The notes: generated by a model from the sequence alone, not told the origin. A stretch of 64,000 nt of DNA from Saccharopolyspora endophytica (GCF_018070075.1 NZ_JAGPXE010000007.1:186001-250000), one strand, 5' to 3'. Shown: positions 33,731 through 42,058, numbered from the stretch's first letter. Numbers and translations: made by a program.

Positions 33731-35625
33731 CCAGTGCATACGACGATCTCGTCGACGAACTGCTCGGGGATGACGCTCTCCCTGCCGTCCTATCGACGGT
33801 CGCCGAAGCGGTGGAGCCGGGAAGCCGGGCAGTGATCTATCTGCGGGTGTCATCGGCTGGCCAGGTCAAGAACGACTACGACCCCGAAGGTATCTCGATA
33901 CCCGCCCAGCGCGTCAAATGCCAGCGCAAAGCCGAGCAACTCGGCTTGACGATCATTGATGAATACGTCGAGCCTGGTCGCACAGCGACCGAGATGTCGA
34001 AGCGAGTCGAGTTCCAGCGGATGCTCACGCGAGTTCGCAACGCGGGCGACGTCGACTACATCATCGTCTACAAGCTGTCCCGGATGGCGCGGAACCGGCT
34101 CGACGACGCCATCGTCATGGCCGATCTCCGTAAGCGCGGGGTCACCCTCGTGTCGGCCACCGAGTCCATCGACGACTCGCCGGTCGGTCAGCTCATGCAC
34201 GGCATCCTGGCCACCTTCAACGAGTATCAGTCGCGGGAGTCCGGCGCGGACATCGCGTACAAGATGAAGCAGAAAGCCAAGAATGGCGGCACGATCGGCC
34301 GCGCGCCGCTGGGCTACCTCAACGTCCGAGACCGGTTCGACGGCCGCGAAATCCGCACCATCGCCGTCGACCCCGAACGCGCGCCCTTTGTCCAGCTTGC
34401 TTTCGAGCTCTACGTCACCGGTGACTACTCGTTGGAAGACCTGTCCGACGAGCTCTACGATCGCGGCCTGCGCACCCGGCCCACCGGTCGCCATCCCGCC
34501 AAGCAAGTCTCGATCAACAAGCTCTCCATGATGCTGCGAGACCGCTACTACCTCGGATACGTAGAGGTCGATGGCGAGGAGGTCCAAGGCCGGCACGAGC
34601 CACTCATCGACGAGGACCTGTTCGATCGCGTCCAGGATCTCCTCGAGTCCCGCTCCACGGCAGGAGAACGCCGCCGCGAGCACCCCCACTACCTCAAGGG
34701 CTCGTTGTTCTGCGGACGCTGCAAACGAGCGGGCATCACCCAGCGGCTGATCGTCCAGCACACCGTCAACTCCCGAGGCAGCGAATACACCTACTTCTTC
34801 TGCCGCAACAAGCAGAACGGCAGCTGTGAAGCACCGCACATCAACGTCGCCCTTATCGAAGACGCCGTGGAAAACCACTACGCCACGATCCGCTTCAGCG
34901 CCAAGTTCGTCGCCACCGTCCGCGCCGAAGTCGCCCGCACCATCGACGAGCAAGAAGCGTCCGAGCGACTGCTCCACAAACAACTCACCACCGAGTTGCA
35001 GGCGCTGGACACCCGCGAAGAGAACCTCATCGAACTGGCGGCCGACTCCACCATCGGGCAGGACAAGATCAAGACCAAGCTCCGCGAGATCGCCCGCCAG
35101 CGACGACGCCTCGGCGAACGCCTCACCACCACGACCGAGAACCTCTCCGACAGCGCCCGGCTCATCGAAGCCGCGCTCACCTTGCTGGAGAACCCCCAAG
35201 AGCTCTACCGCCGCTGCGACGAACAGCAACGCCGCATGCTCAACCAAGCGATCTTCCACAGCATCTACGTCGATGACGACCAGATCGCCGACCACAGCCT
35301 CCGAGAGCCCTTCGCACATCTGCACGCCGTCCAGAGCGACTGGCAGACCACCGACGTGACCGTGCCGGAGCCACGAACCGACACCCGACCCCGAAATGCC
35401 AAAAGGGCCGCCTCCCAAAAGGGAGGCGGCCCCGTGGCTACCAACGGTCTTCAGGTCCTACTACGTGGCGTTGTTTCGGTGCCGTGTTCTAGTAAGACCC
35501 CTAGGGTGGAGCTGAGGGGAATCGAACCCCTGACCTTCTCGATGCGAACGAGACGCGCTACCAACTGCGCTACAGCCCCTCACCAGAGGTTCAAGCCCTC
35601 CGGCTTTGTTGTGAAGGAAGCTTAG
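33727..35625 (+). CDS. Large serine recombinase (integrase)
   Basis: Up to 632 residues. The resolvase domain has catalytic Ser42 in IYLRVSSAGQ and VYKLSRMARNRLDDA. Then come the Recombinase domain (APLGYLNVRDRFDGREI), a zinc ribbon (FCGRCKRAGITQ...FFCRNKQNGSCEAPH) and a long coiled-coil (residues ~390-500). The frame runs on through a strong hairpin and antisense through tRNA-Ala, so the last ~65 residues are probably not native; the functional protein may end near 35400. It is the likely integrase of the island that abuts the tRNA. Confidence 0.85.
   Translation: MTSAYDDLVDELLGDDALPAVLSTVAEAVEPGSRAVIYLRVSSAGQVKNDYDPEGISIPAQRVKCQRKAEQLGLTIIDEYVEPGRTATEMSKRVEFQRMLTRVRNAGDVDYIIVYKLSRMARNRLDDAIVMADLRKRGVTLVSATESIDDSPVGQLMHGILATFNEYQSRESGADIAYKMKQKAKNGGTIGRAPLGYLNVRDRFDGREIRTIAVDPERAPFVQLAFELYVTGDYSLEDLSDELYDRGLRTRPTGRHPAKQVSINKLSMMLRDRYYLGYVEVDGEEVQGRHEPLIDEDLFDRVQDLLESRSTAGERRREHPHYLKGSLFCGRCKRAGITQRLIVQHTVNSRGSEYTYFFCRNKQNGSCEAPHINVALIEDAVENHYATIRFSAKFVATVRAEVARTIDEQEASERLLHKQLTTELQALDTREENLIELAADSTIGQDKIKTKLREIARQRRRLGERLTTTTENLSDSARLIEAALTLLENPQELYRRCDEQQRRMLNQAIFHSIYVDDDQIADHSLREPFAHLHAVQSDWQTTDVTVPEPRTDTRPRNAKRAASQKGGGPVATNGLQVLLRGVVSVPCSSKTPRVELRGIEPLTFSMRTRRATNCATAPHQRFKPSGFVVKEA
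35405..35432 (+). terminator. Strong hairpin near the end of the serine recombinase gene
   Basis: GGGCCGCCTCCC - AAAA - GGGAGGCGGCCC: a perfect 12-bp GC-rich stem with a 4-nt loop, preceded by AAAA, with no T-tract after it. It lies between the recombinase coiled-coil and the tRNA-Ala gene and may terminate transcription in either direction. Confidence 0.7.
35507..35579 (-). tRNA. tRNA-Ala(CGC)
   Basis: A 73-nt gene that folds into a complete cloverleaf: acceptor GGGGCTG/CAGCTCC with the alanine-specific G3-U70 pair, anticodon stem TCTCG/CGAGA with loop TTCGCAT (anticodon CGC), T-arm AGGGG-TTCGATT-CCCCT and discriminator A. CCA is not encoded. Its 3' end faces the serine-recombinase module, making it the probable attachment target of the left island. 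Confidence 0.96.
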
Positions 35626-35670
35626 CAAGTCCCGCATCGGGCTCGTGCGGCACCCCCCTCTTCGCGAGGA

Positions 35671-36549
35671 TCACTCGCCGGCTGCCCTCCGGTAGGGCTC
35701 CCAGGTGCGCTCGTCGAGCTCGTCGAAGACCGGGTCCTCGTCGTCGATCTCGACGCGGACGCCGGGGACGACGGGACGGATGTCGGCGTTGCGGTCCTGG
35801 GCGGAGACGGGCTCCGGCCTGCGGTCGTCGACGACCTCGTCCTCGTAGTCCTCCACGAACTCGTCGAGCTCGTCGAACTCCGGGTCACCGGCGTAGTCGT
35901 AGTCGTCGTCGAGGTCGTCGCGGCGGTAGTCGTCGCGCTCGTCGTAGTCGACCTCGTCCTCTTCGAGCTCGACGTCGTCGCGCTCGCCGTTGATGCGCGC
36001 GAGGCGGCGGGCCCGGATGTCCTCTTCGATGCGGACCTGCCTGCGCAGGTAGGTGAGGTAGCCGACCAGCGACAGGTCGACGAGGGCGTGCCCCCACCAC
36101 AGGACCGGCCACAGCAGCGCGGCCAGCAGCCCGGTGGTCACCGCGAGCAGCAGCATCGTGAGGACGATGCGCTGCCTGCGCGCGTACTTGGCGCGGGCGA
36201 CCAGCGCCGCGGCTTCGGGGTCGTAGCCGCCCCGGCCAGGACGGTAGCGGCGCCCGGCGCGGACGTCCTCGCTGTTGACGGGGCGCCAGTCCTCGTCGTG
36301 CTCCTCGAAGGTCTCGTCCACGTCCTGCTCGTCCACGTCCAGCCCGGGTTCAGGCATCCCGACCTCCACCCTGTCGGTTGTCGCGGCTTCCGACCTCGCC
36401 GGTCGCCGATCACTGCCGCGTCGCACGACTCGGGCGGCGAGCGCGGAATCGGTGGTCTTGGACACTTCTTGCCGGCGGCGGGCGAACATGGGCACCAGGA
36501 CGACCAACCAGGCCGCCGCCAGCGCAGCGAAGATCAATGAGCTCGGCAT
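35671..36549 (-). CDS. sepX: Divisome protein SepX/GlpR
   Basis: A 292-residue membrane protein. There is one hydrophobic segment at the extreme N-terminus (SLIFAALAAAWLVVLVPMF) and a hydrophobic hairpin near residues 125-160 (LTMLLLAVTTGLLAALLWPV, LVDLSLVGYLTYL). Between and after these are long acidic, disordered regions rich in Asp/Glu/Tyr. The family is known from Streptomyces SepX and mycobacterial GlpR (Rv0996 region) as a cell-division component. The neighbouring order with the GNAT gene, moeA and galU matches mycobacteria and supports the call. Confidence 0.82.
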   Translation of the reverse strand: MPSSLIFAALAAAWLVVLVPMFARRRQEVSKTTDSALAARVVRRGSDRRPARSEAATTDRVEVGMPEPGLDVDEQDVDETFEEHDEDWRPVNSEDVRAGRRYRPGRGGYDPEAAALVARAKYARRQRIVLTMLLLAVTTGLLAALLWPVLWWGHALVDLSLVGYLTYLRRQVRIEEDIRARRLARINGERDDVELEEDEVDYDERDDYRRDDLDDDYDYAGDPEFDELDEFVEDYEDEVVDDRRPEPVSAQDRNADIRPVVPGVRVEIDDEDPVFDELDERTWEPYRRAAGE

Positions 36550-36814
36550 TCCTCGCCACCTCCCCTGGCCACCGGCAGTGCACAAATCTGCGATCGCCAC
36601 GCTAGTCACATCAGTCACTCGTGTCTCGCAGCCACGCCGCGCAACACTTGTGCCTCCGACTACAGAACCGCACGAACAGAGCAGTCGCGAGCAACATCGA
36701 CACCGGCGTGTCGCCTTCCGCACCGCCGAATGCGCTCGTTCGAACGACCATCCGGCCCAACCTCGGGCGCGTTGCCGCAGATCAGTGGTAACGGTGTGCG
36801 TTCGATCTCAGAAG
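36550..36814. other. Intergenic region upstream of sepX
   Basis: 265 bp with no gene. The part near sepX holds its promoter and the part near 36800 the tail of the GNAT gene. No clear hairpin or repeat was seen. Confidence 0.4.
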
Positions 36815-37480
36815 TCAGCAGCGGGTGGCGCCGCCGGAGCGGATCAAGCGGGCGACGGCTCCGTCGGGGATTTCCTCGGTGGTCAGGGCGTAGACGTAGT
36901 GGTCCCGCCAGGCACCGGCGACGTCGAGGTACCGCTGGAACAGCCCTTCTCGGCGGAACCCGGACTTCTCCAGCACGCGGATGCTGCGGTCGTTCTCCGG
37001 GCGGACCGTGGCCTCCAGCCGGTGCAGCCCGACGGAGCCGAAGCAGTGGTCGACGGCCAGCGCCACGGCTGCCGGGGCCACTCCCCCACCGGCGAGCCTG
37101 CTGGCCACCCAGTACCCGACCCACGCCGAGCGCAGCGCACCGCGAACGACGTTGCCGATGGTCAGCTGACCTGCGAACTCGCCGTCGACGACGATCGCGA
37201 ACGGCAGCGCCTGGCCTCGGCGGGCCATGCCGCGCAGCGCCGCCCACTGGGCGGGCCAGGCCGAGGGCGAGTTGCGCTCCCGCCAGCCGCCGAGGGCGGT
37301 CGGCTCCCACTTCTGCAGGTAGTCGCGGTCCTGCAGACGGGTTCGGCTCCACAGCCCGGCGTCGCGGAGCCGGAGCGGGCGCAGGGCCACGGTGCCGCGG
37401 GCGGTCCGCAGCGGACCGAGTCGCGCGGGCCAGCCGGGGTGGCGCCCGATCGGGAACCCATCAGAGTCGGTGGGCTGCAT
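36815..37480 (-). CDS. GNAT-family N-acetyltransferase (RimJ-like)
   Basis: A 221-residue acetyltransferase of the RimJ/RimL type. Motifs are LRPLRLRDAGLWSRTR, IVVDGEFAGQLTIGNVVRG, WVGYWVASRLAGGGVAPAAV (acetyl-CoA loop) and LEATVRPENDRSIRVLEKSGF. Family members acetylate the N-termini of ribosomal or other proteins; the substrate here is unknown. It lies between sepX and moeA, as the homologue does in mycobacteria (Rv0995), and ends 6 bp after moeA's coding end, so they are probably co-transcribed. Confidence 0.82.
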   Translation of the reverse strand: MQPTDSDGFPIGRHPGWPARLGPLRTARGTVALRPLRLRDAGLWSRTRLQDRDYLQKWEPTALGGWRERNSPSAWPAQWAALRGMARRGQALPFAIVVDGEFAGQLTIGNVVRGALRSAWVGYWVASRLAGGGVAPAAVALAVDHCFGSVGLHRLEATVRPENDRSIRVLEKSGFRREGLFQRYLDVAGAWRDHYVYALTTEEIPDGAVARLIRSGGATRC

Positions 37481-37486
37481 CCGCGC

Positions 37487-38710
37487 TCACGAACGCTGCG
37501 AGAGGAACCGCACCTGCACGTCCTCGCCCGCCGCGACCTCCGTGATGTCCTCTTCCACGACGATCAAGCAGTTCGCCTCGGCCAGCGACGCCAGCAGGTG
37601 CGAACCGGAGGTGCCCAGCGGCTGCACCAGGTAGGAGCCGTTCTTGGGGTCGCGCAGCAGCTGCCCGCGCAGGAATCCGCGACGGCCCTTGGTCGCCGTG
37701 ATCGGCGAGAGCAGTTCGGCGGAGACGCTGCGGCGGTTCGGGTTCTCCTTGCCCAGCGCCGAGCGGATCAGCGGCCGGACCAGCACCTCGAAGACCACCA
37801 GCGCGCTGACCGGGTTGCCGGGCAGCACGAACGTCGGGATCTCGTCAGGGCCGAGCCGGCCGAAGCTCTGCACCGAGCCGGGCTGCATCGCGACCCGGTC
37901 GTCATCGAGCGATCCGAGGTCGGCCAGCGCCGAGCGCACGTCGCCCCCTGCGGTGCCTCCGACGCCGCCCGCGATCACCACGATCTCCGACAGCAGCAGC
38001 CGTCCTTCGACGACCTCGCGCAACCGGCGCGGGTCGTTGCTGGCGATGCCGACGCGGGTGACCTCGGCTCCGGCGTCGCGCGCCGCGGCGGCGAGGGCGT
38101 AGGAGTTGACGTCGTAGACCTGGCCCTGGCCGGGCGTGCGGTCGACGTCGACGAGCTCGTCACCCAGGGAGATGATCGAGACGCGGGGACGCGGGTGCAC
38201 CAGCACCTTGTCGCGGCCCACCGCGGCCAGCAGCCCGACCTGCGCGGAGCCGATGGGCGCCCCGCGCCGCACGGCGACGTCGCCGGTCTGCACGTCCTCG
38301 CCGGTGCGGCGGACGAACGCCGCCGACGGGACCGGCTGCTGCACGGTGATCTTGGCGGGGTGCTCGTCGGTGTAGCCCAGCGGGACGACGGCGTCGGCGA
38401 GCGTCGGCAGCGGGGCGCCGGTGGCGACCCGCACGGCCTGTCCGGGCTGCAGCCTGCGCGGCTGCCGCGAACCGGCCGGGATCTCCCCGACCACCGGGAG
38501 CACGATCGACTCCTCGGCGGCCGTCTGCACGTCGACGCTGCGCACCGCGTAGCCGTCGACCGCGGCCTGGTCGAATCCGGGCAGCGCCCGTTCGGCCACG
38601 ACCTCTTCGGCGCACAGCAGCCCCTGCGCCTCCGAGATCGCCACCCGAACTGGGGCGGGCCGGACGGCGGCCGTGAGCACGCGCGCCAGCTGCTCGTCCA
38701 CTGACCTCAT
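37487..38710 (-). CDS. moeA: Molybdopterin molybdotransferase MoeA (Glp)
   Basis: A 407-residue enzyme that inserts molybdenum into molybdopterin. Motifs: AVDGYAVRSVDV in domain III, GEIPAGS, the MPT-binding SLGDELVD, VVIAGGVGGTAGGDV, and FVLPGNPVSALVVFEVLVRP. It has a complete C-terminal domain IV. ATG 38710 (MRSVDEQLARVL) is chosen over an upstream start because the family begins there. It is probably co-transcribed with the GNAT gene. Confidence 0.9.
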   Translation of the reverse strand: MRSVDEQLARVLTAAVRPAPVRVAISEAQGLLCAEEVVAERALPGFDQAAVDGYAVRSVDVQTAAEESIVLPVVGEIPAGSRQPRRLQPGQAVRVATGAPLPTLADAVVPLGYTDEHPAKITVQQPVPSAAFVRRTGEDVQTGDVAVRRGAPIGSAQVGLLAAVGRDKVLVHPRPRVSIISLGDELVDVDRTPGQGQVYDVNSYALAAAARDAGAEVTRVGIASNDPRRLREVVEGRLLLSEIVVIAGGVGGTAGGDVRSALADLGSLDDDRVAMQPGSVQSFGRLGPDEIPTFVLPGNPVSALVVFEVLVRPLIRSALGKENPNRRSVSAELLSPITATKGRRGFLRGQLLRDPKNGSYLVQPLGTSGSHLLASLAEANCLIVVEEDITEVAAGEDVQVRFLSQRS

Positions 38711-38770
38711 GGCTGTCGCCTCTTCCCCGCTCCTCACCGGTGCCGGGGTCGGCCTACCCGGCGCTCGGCA

Positions 38771-39673
38771 TCAGCTTCTGTCGATCCGGTCGGCGAGCCA
38801 GTCCCGCAGGTCCGGCCCGTACTCGGGATCCGCTAGCGCGAAGTCCACCGCAGCTTTCAGGAAACCGCCAGGATTTCCCAAGTCGTGTCGCCCACCGTGA
38901 TGGACCACGACGTGAACCGGGTGTCCCTCGGAGATCAGCAACGCTACGGCATCGGTGAGCTGAAGTTCGCCACCGGCGCCGGGCTCGATGCGGCGCAGCG
39001 CGTCGAAGATGGCCCGGTCCAGCAGGTATCGGCCCGCGGCGGCCAGCGTCGACGGCGCGTCGCCCGGGGCGGGTTTCTCGACCATGCCGTTGACGATCTT
39101 GACGTCGTCGGAGTCGGTGTCGGCGACGTCGAAGACGCCGTAGGCGGAGATCTTGTCCCGGGGGACGTCGAAGGCGCACAGCACGCTGCCGCCGTAGCGG
39201 GCGCGGACCTCGGCCATCCGCTTCAGCACCCCGGTCGGCAGCACCAGGTCGTCGGGCAGCAGCACGGCGACCGCGTCATCGTCGTCGGCGAGGGCGGATT
39301 CGGCGCACCCCACGGCGTGTCCGAGGCCGAGGGCCTTCTCCTGCAGCGCGGTCTCGGCCTCGATCAGCTCCGAGGCCCGGTGCACCTTGGCCAGCAGGTC
39401 GTCCTTGCCGCGGGCCTTGAGGGTCTGCTCCAGCTCGGGGCTGGGTTGGAAGTAGTCGGCGACCGCGCCCTTGTCGGGCGACGTGACGATGATCAGGCGC
39501 TGCGCACCGGCCTCGGCAGCCTCGGCCGCCACCAGCTCGATCCCGGGGGTGTCCACGACCGGGAGCAACTCCTTGGGCACCGCTTTCGTGGTGGGCAGGA
39601 ACCTGGTCCCCAGTCCTGCCGCCGGCACGATGGCGGTCCGGAACGCGGTCGGCGTGCTCGTCGGGCTGCTCAT
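38771..39673 (-). CDS. galU: UTP-glucose-1-phosphate uridylyltransferase
   Basis: A 300-residue nucleotidyltransferase making UDP-glucose. The signature GLGTRFLPTTKAVPKELLPV is near residue 18, followed by PGIELVAAEAAEAG, DLVLPTGVLKRM, EKPAPGDAPSTLAAAGRYLL and GELQLTDAVALL. Full length. The start lies only 37 bp from the divergent cyclo-ligase gene, so both promoters must be very compact and at least one transcript may be leaderless. Confidence 0.93.
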   Translation of the reverse strand: MSSPTSTPTAFRTAIVPAAGLGTRFLPTTKAVPKELLPVVDTPGIELVAAEAAEAGAQRLIIVTSPDKGAVADYFQPSPELEQTLKARGKDDLLAKVHRASELIEAETALQEKALGLGHAVGCAESALADDDDAVAVLLPDDLVLPTGVLKRMAEVRARYGGSVLCAFDVPRDKISAYGVFDVADTDSDDVKIVNGMVEKPAPGDAPSTLAAAGRYLLDRAIFDALRRIEPGAGGELQLTDAVALLISEGHPVHVVVHHGGRHDLGNPGGFLKAAVDFALADPEYGPDLRDWLADRIDRS

Positions 39674-39710
39674 GACGCCGCAGCTTATCGGTCAAACCTA
39701 CAGTGAACCC

Positions 39711-40307
39711 GTGAGCTCACTGGATGAATTTCGTACGTCGAAAGCGGAATGGCGGAGCCGACTCCTGCTCCAACGCGACGAGCTGGACGAACCAGCCAGG
39801 AAAGCCGACGACCAGGCACTTCTGTCGAACCTGCTGGGCTGGTTGGCCCAACGCGAGCTGACCGCGGTGGCCGCCTACGTGCCCGTCGGCCCGGAGCCGG
39901 GAACGGATGTCCCGTCGGTGCTGCACGAGGCCGGCCTGCGCGTGCTGCTGCCGATCGTGGCGGGCAAGCGGCAGCCGCTGGAGTGGGCCGAGTACACGGG
40001 CCCGGACTCGCTGCGACCGGCCGCGTTCGGACTGCTGGAACCCGCGGGCGAGCGGCTGGGCGCCGCGGCGATCGGCCAGGCCGAGGTGATCTTGGTCCCC
40101 GCGCTGGGCATCGATCACCAGGGCGTCCGGCTCGGGCGCGGCGCCGGGTACTACGACCGGTCGCTGGTGCTGCGCGACCCGGCGGCGGAGCTGCTGGGCG
40201 TGGTGCGCGATTCCGAGTTCGTCCCCTCGCTGCCCGGCGAGGACCACGACGTGCGGATGACCAGCGTCATCACGCCTGCGCGCGGGGTCGTGGAGCTGCC
40301 GGTGTGA
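39711..40307 (+). CDS. 5-formyltetrahydrofolate cyclo-ligase
   Basis: A 198-residue enzyme converting 5-formyl-THF to 5,10-methenyl-THF with ATP. The family motif is clear: LVPALGIDHQGVRLGRGAGYYDR near residue 130, with PVGPEPGTDV earlier. GTG 39711 is the only start close to the family N-terminus; no ribosome site is visible, in keeping with a leaderless message. Conserved next to galU in mycobacteria (Rv0992c). Confidence 0.88.
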   Translation: MSSLDEFRTSKAEWRSRLLLQRDELDEPARKADDQALLSNLLGWLAQRELTAVAAYVPVGPEPGTDVPSVLHEAGLRVLLPIVAGKRQPLEWAEYTGPDSLRPAAFGLLEPAGERLGAAAIGQAEVILVPALGIDHQGVRLGRGAGYYDRSLVLRDPAAELLGVVRDSEFVPSLPGEDHDVRMTSVITPARGVVELPV

Positions 40308-40352
40308 CGTAGCGCTGTTTGCACTGGACACCCGTTGTCTAGCATTATCGGG

Positions 40353-40379
40353 TTAGCACTCCCGTAGTTTGAGTGCCAA
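40353..40379 (+). promoter_or_regulatory. CIRCE element (HrcA operator)
   Basis: TTAGCACTC - 9 bp - GAGTGCCAA, one mismatch from the universal CIRCE (TTAGCACTC-N9-GAGTGCTAA). It lies 25 bp before the start of the ruc/fmdB-like gene, where HrcA binding would block expression until heat shock. Confidence 0.93.
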
Positions 40380-40404
40380 GCCCAGATTTCGGAGGTTCGC
40401 GGCC

Positions 40405-40722
40405 GTGCCCACATATCAGTACGCCTGCACCGAATGTGACCATCGCTTCGAGCAGGTGCAGTCGTTCAGCGAGGACTCCCTCACCGAGTGCCCGCAGTGC
40501 AACGGCCGACTCCGCAAGCTGTTCAACGCCGTCGGCATCGTGTTCAAGGGCAGCGGCTTCTACCGTACCGACAACCGGTCGTCCTCGTCCTCGTCGAGCA
40601 CGAGCGGTTCGTCGTCGAGCTCCTCGGACTCCGGTTCGTCGTCGAGCTCCTCCTCGTCGGGTTCGTCGGGCACGTCGGCTTCGAGCTCGTCGTCGAGCAG
40701 CACCACCGCCGCGGCTTCCTGA
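40405..40722 (+). CDS. ruc: FmdB-type zinc-ribbon chaperone, homologue of mycobacterial Ruc (Rv0991c)
   Basis: A 105-residue protein. Residues 1-50 are an FmdB-family zinc ribbon with two Cys pairs (YACTECDHRF and LTECPQCNG). The remaining ~50 residues are almost pure Ser with a few Gly/Thr/Ala, so disordered. Mycobacterium Rv0991c (Ruc) is an HrcA-regulated, oxidation-activated chaperone with the same layout and position next to the cyclo-ligase and galU. GTG 40405 has GGAGG 10 bp upstream, and the CIRCE site before it fits heat-shock control. Redox-chaperone function is inferred by homology. Confidence 0.82.
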   Translation: MPTYQYACTECDHRFEQVQSFSEDSLTECPQCNGRLRKLFNAVGIVFKGSGFYRTDNRSSSSSSSTSGSSSSSSDSGSSSSSSSSGSSGTSASSSSSSSTTAAAS

Positions 40723-40735
40723 TTCCGCACAATTC

Positions 40736-40770
40736 AACCGCCGGTCACTCGAATGTGGCCGGCGGTTTTG
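40736..40770 (+). terminator. Rho-independent terminator after ruc
   Basis: AACCGCCGG (40736-40744) pairs with CCGGCGGTT (40759-40767), with further GTCAC/GTGGC pairing inside, followed by TTTTG. It lies 13 bp after the ruc stop. Confidence 0.85.
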
Positions 40771-40963
40771 TCATGCGCACGAAAAGTCCGATTTCCGTCG
40801 GCATTTCATGATCAACAATCACACTTGTTAATTCTTCCGGGTGATGCGGGTTGTCCCCAGGTGCCGAATCCATCCACAGATTCGCGCTTCCCCCTTCCTC
40901 GCCACCGGGCACGTCCTTAACTTCGAACGCGTCCGATCTCTCCCGAAGGCACGAGGGGGCGAC

Positions 40964-41140
40964 ATGCCCGCAGACTCCCGGCTCGACCCCACACCGCTCG
41001 ACCGGCTCCGCCACCTGCTGCCGAGCAGGCGAGGCGTGCTGTGGCTGCGCCGGATCACGGCCGCGGTCCTGCTGCTGCTCGCCCTGGCTCTGGCGATCAG
41101 CCAGCACTCCGTTGTGGACATCGCCACAGCCGCCACCTGA
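40964..41140 (+). CDS. Short membrane protein, possibly a truncated SAF-domain protein
   Basis: A 58-residue product from ATG 40964 with GAGGGGG upstream. It has a basic N-terminus (RLDPTPLDRLRHLLPSRR), one hydrophobic segment (ITAAVLLLLALALAIS) and a short outside end. In relatives a longer SAF-domain protein with a similar N-terminus lies between the fmdB-like gene and mscL (recalled), so this may be a shortened version that kept only the membrane anchor. Confidence 0.45.
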   Translation: MPADSRLDPTPLDRLRHLLPSRRGVLWLRRITAAVLLLLALALAISQHSVVDIATAAT

Positions 41141-41287
41141 ACGGCTCAACGGTGAGCAATTGCTTTCCCCCATTCGGTTACCGTTACGCTGCCCTCCAGT
41201 GCCCGCGCCCGCGCCGATCCGCGGCGAATGCGGCGCGATCATCGATCCGGGAAATCCGGACTCGCATTCTTCGAGAGGAGTTTCAAC

Positions 41288-41758
41288 GTGCTCAAGGGAT
41301 TCAAGGACTTCCTGATGCGCGGCAACATCATCGACCTCGCCGTCGCGGTTGTCGTCGGTAGCGCTTTCACCGCCCTGGTCACGGCGTTCACCACCAGCAT
41401 CATCAAGCCGCTGATCGCGGCCACCGGCGGCGGGAACGTCACCGGTCTGAGCATCGAGATCGTCGCGGGCAACAAGGCCTCGACCATCGACTTCGCCGCG
41501 GTGATCAACGCCGTGATCACGTTCCTCATCACGGCGGCGGTCGTTTACTTCCTGTTCGTCGTTCCGATGAACAAGATTTCCGAGCGCCGCAAGAAGGGCA
41601 AGGAAGAGGGCCAGTCCGAGCCCACCGACGTGGAGCTGCTGATGGAGATCCGCAACCTGCTGCGCGCCGAGCAGGGCCTGCCGCGCATCGAGGGACTCGC
41701 CACCGAGGAGCAGGCCACCACGGGCACCGGCAACGGCAACGCCGCTTCGCGCAACTGA
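41288..41758 (+). CDS. mscL: Large-conductance mechanosensitive channel
   Basis: A 156-residue MscL. The N-terminal helix and TM1 are LKGFKDFLMRGNIIDLAVAVVVG. TM2 is AVINAVITFLITAAVVYFLFVV, followed by the charged RRKKGKEE linker and the cytoplasmic helix VELLMEIRNLLRAEQ. A ~20-residue Thr/Gly/Asn tail follows. GTG 41288 has GAGAGGAG upstream. It opens on membrane tension during hypo-osmotic shock. Confidence 0.93.
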   Translation: MLKGFKDFLMRGNIIDLAVAVVVGSAFTALVTAFTTSIIKPLIAATGGGNVTGLSIEIVAGNKASTIDFAAVINAVITFLITAAVVYFLFVVPMNKISERRKKGKEEGQSEPTDVELLMEIRNLLRAEQGLPRIEGLATEEQATTGTGNGNAASRN

Positions 41759-41762
41759 CGCC

Positions 41763-41939
41763 CTAGCGGGCGTCGTGGTGCGGCGGCCGGTTCTCGCGGT
41801 ACCAGCTCTCGCGGGTGTTCGCCGAGGTCGGCTCGGGGCGGTCGTCGGAGGTCGTCTCCGGCAGCACGTCTCCGAAGATCTCGGCGAGCCTGCGGCGCTT
41901 CTCGCGTTCGGGCTTCGCCTGGGGCGATTCGCTGGTCAC
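41763..41939 (-). CDS. Small conserved hypothetical protein
   Basis: A 58-residue charged protein (PEREKRRRLAEIFGDVLPE, RESWYRENRPPHHDAR) from GTG 41939; an ATG at 41975 would add 12 residues. Small proteins of this kind sit beside mscL in related genera (recalled). It converges with mscL, 4 bp apart. Function unknown. Confidence 0.6.
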   Translation of the reverse strand: MTSESPQAKPEREKRRRLAEIFGDVLPETTSDDRPEPTSANTRESWYRENRPPHHDAR

Positions 41940-42058
41940 CTGTCCATCCTGCCTCGATCGCAGCGGTGCGCGCACGGACCGGTATCACCGAGTGTGAAAT
42001 CGGTTACAGTGAGTACGTGTCTCGCCGTCGCGGGAGACAGCGACGCAGGGAGGCTGCG

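Noticed and set aside
35440-35625. The last ~60 codons of the serine recombinase as a genuine C-terminal domain
   Set aside because: They are the antisense translation of the hairpin flank and the tRNA-Ala gene, a familiar artefact of integration beside a tRNA.
36275-38704. An 809-codon plus-strand frame across sepX, the GNAT gene and moeA
   Set aside because: It spans three genes of a conserved minus-strand cluster and has no domain of its own.
40570-40720. TCG/AGC repeats as a microsatellite or CRISPR-like array
   Set aside because: They are simply serine codons of the disordered tail of the ruc-like gene, with irregular units and no spacers.
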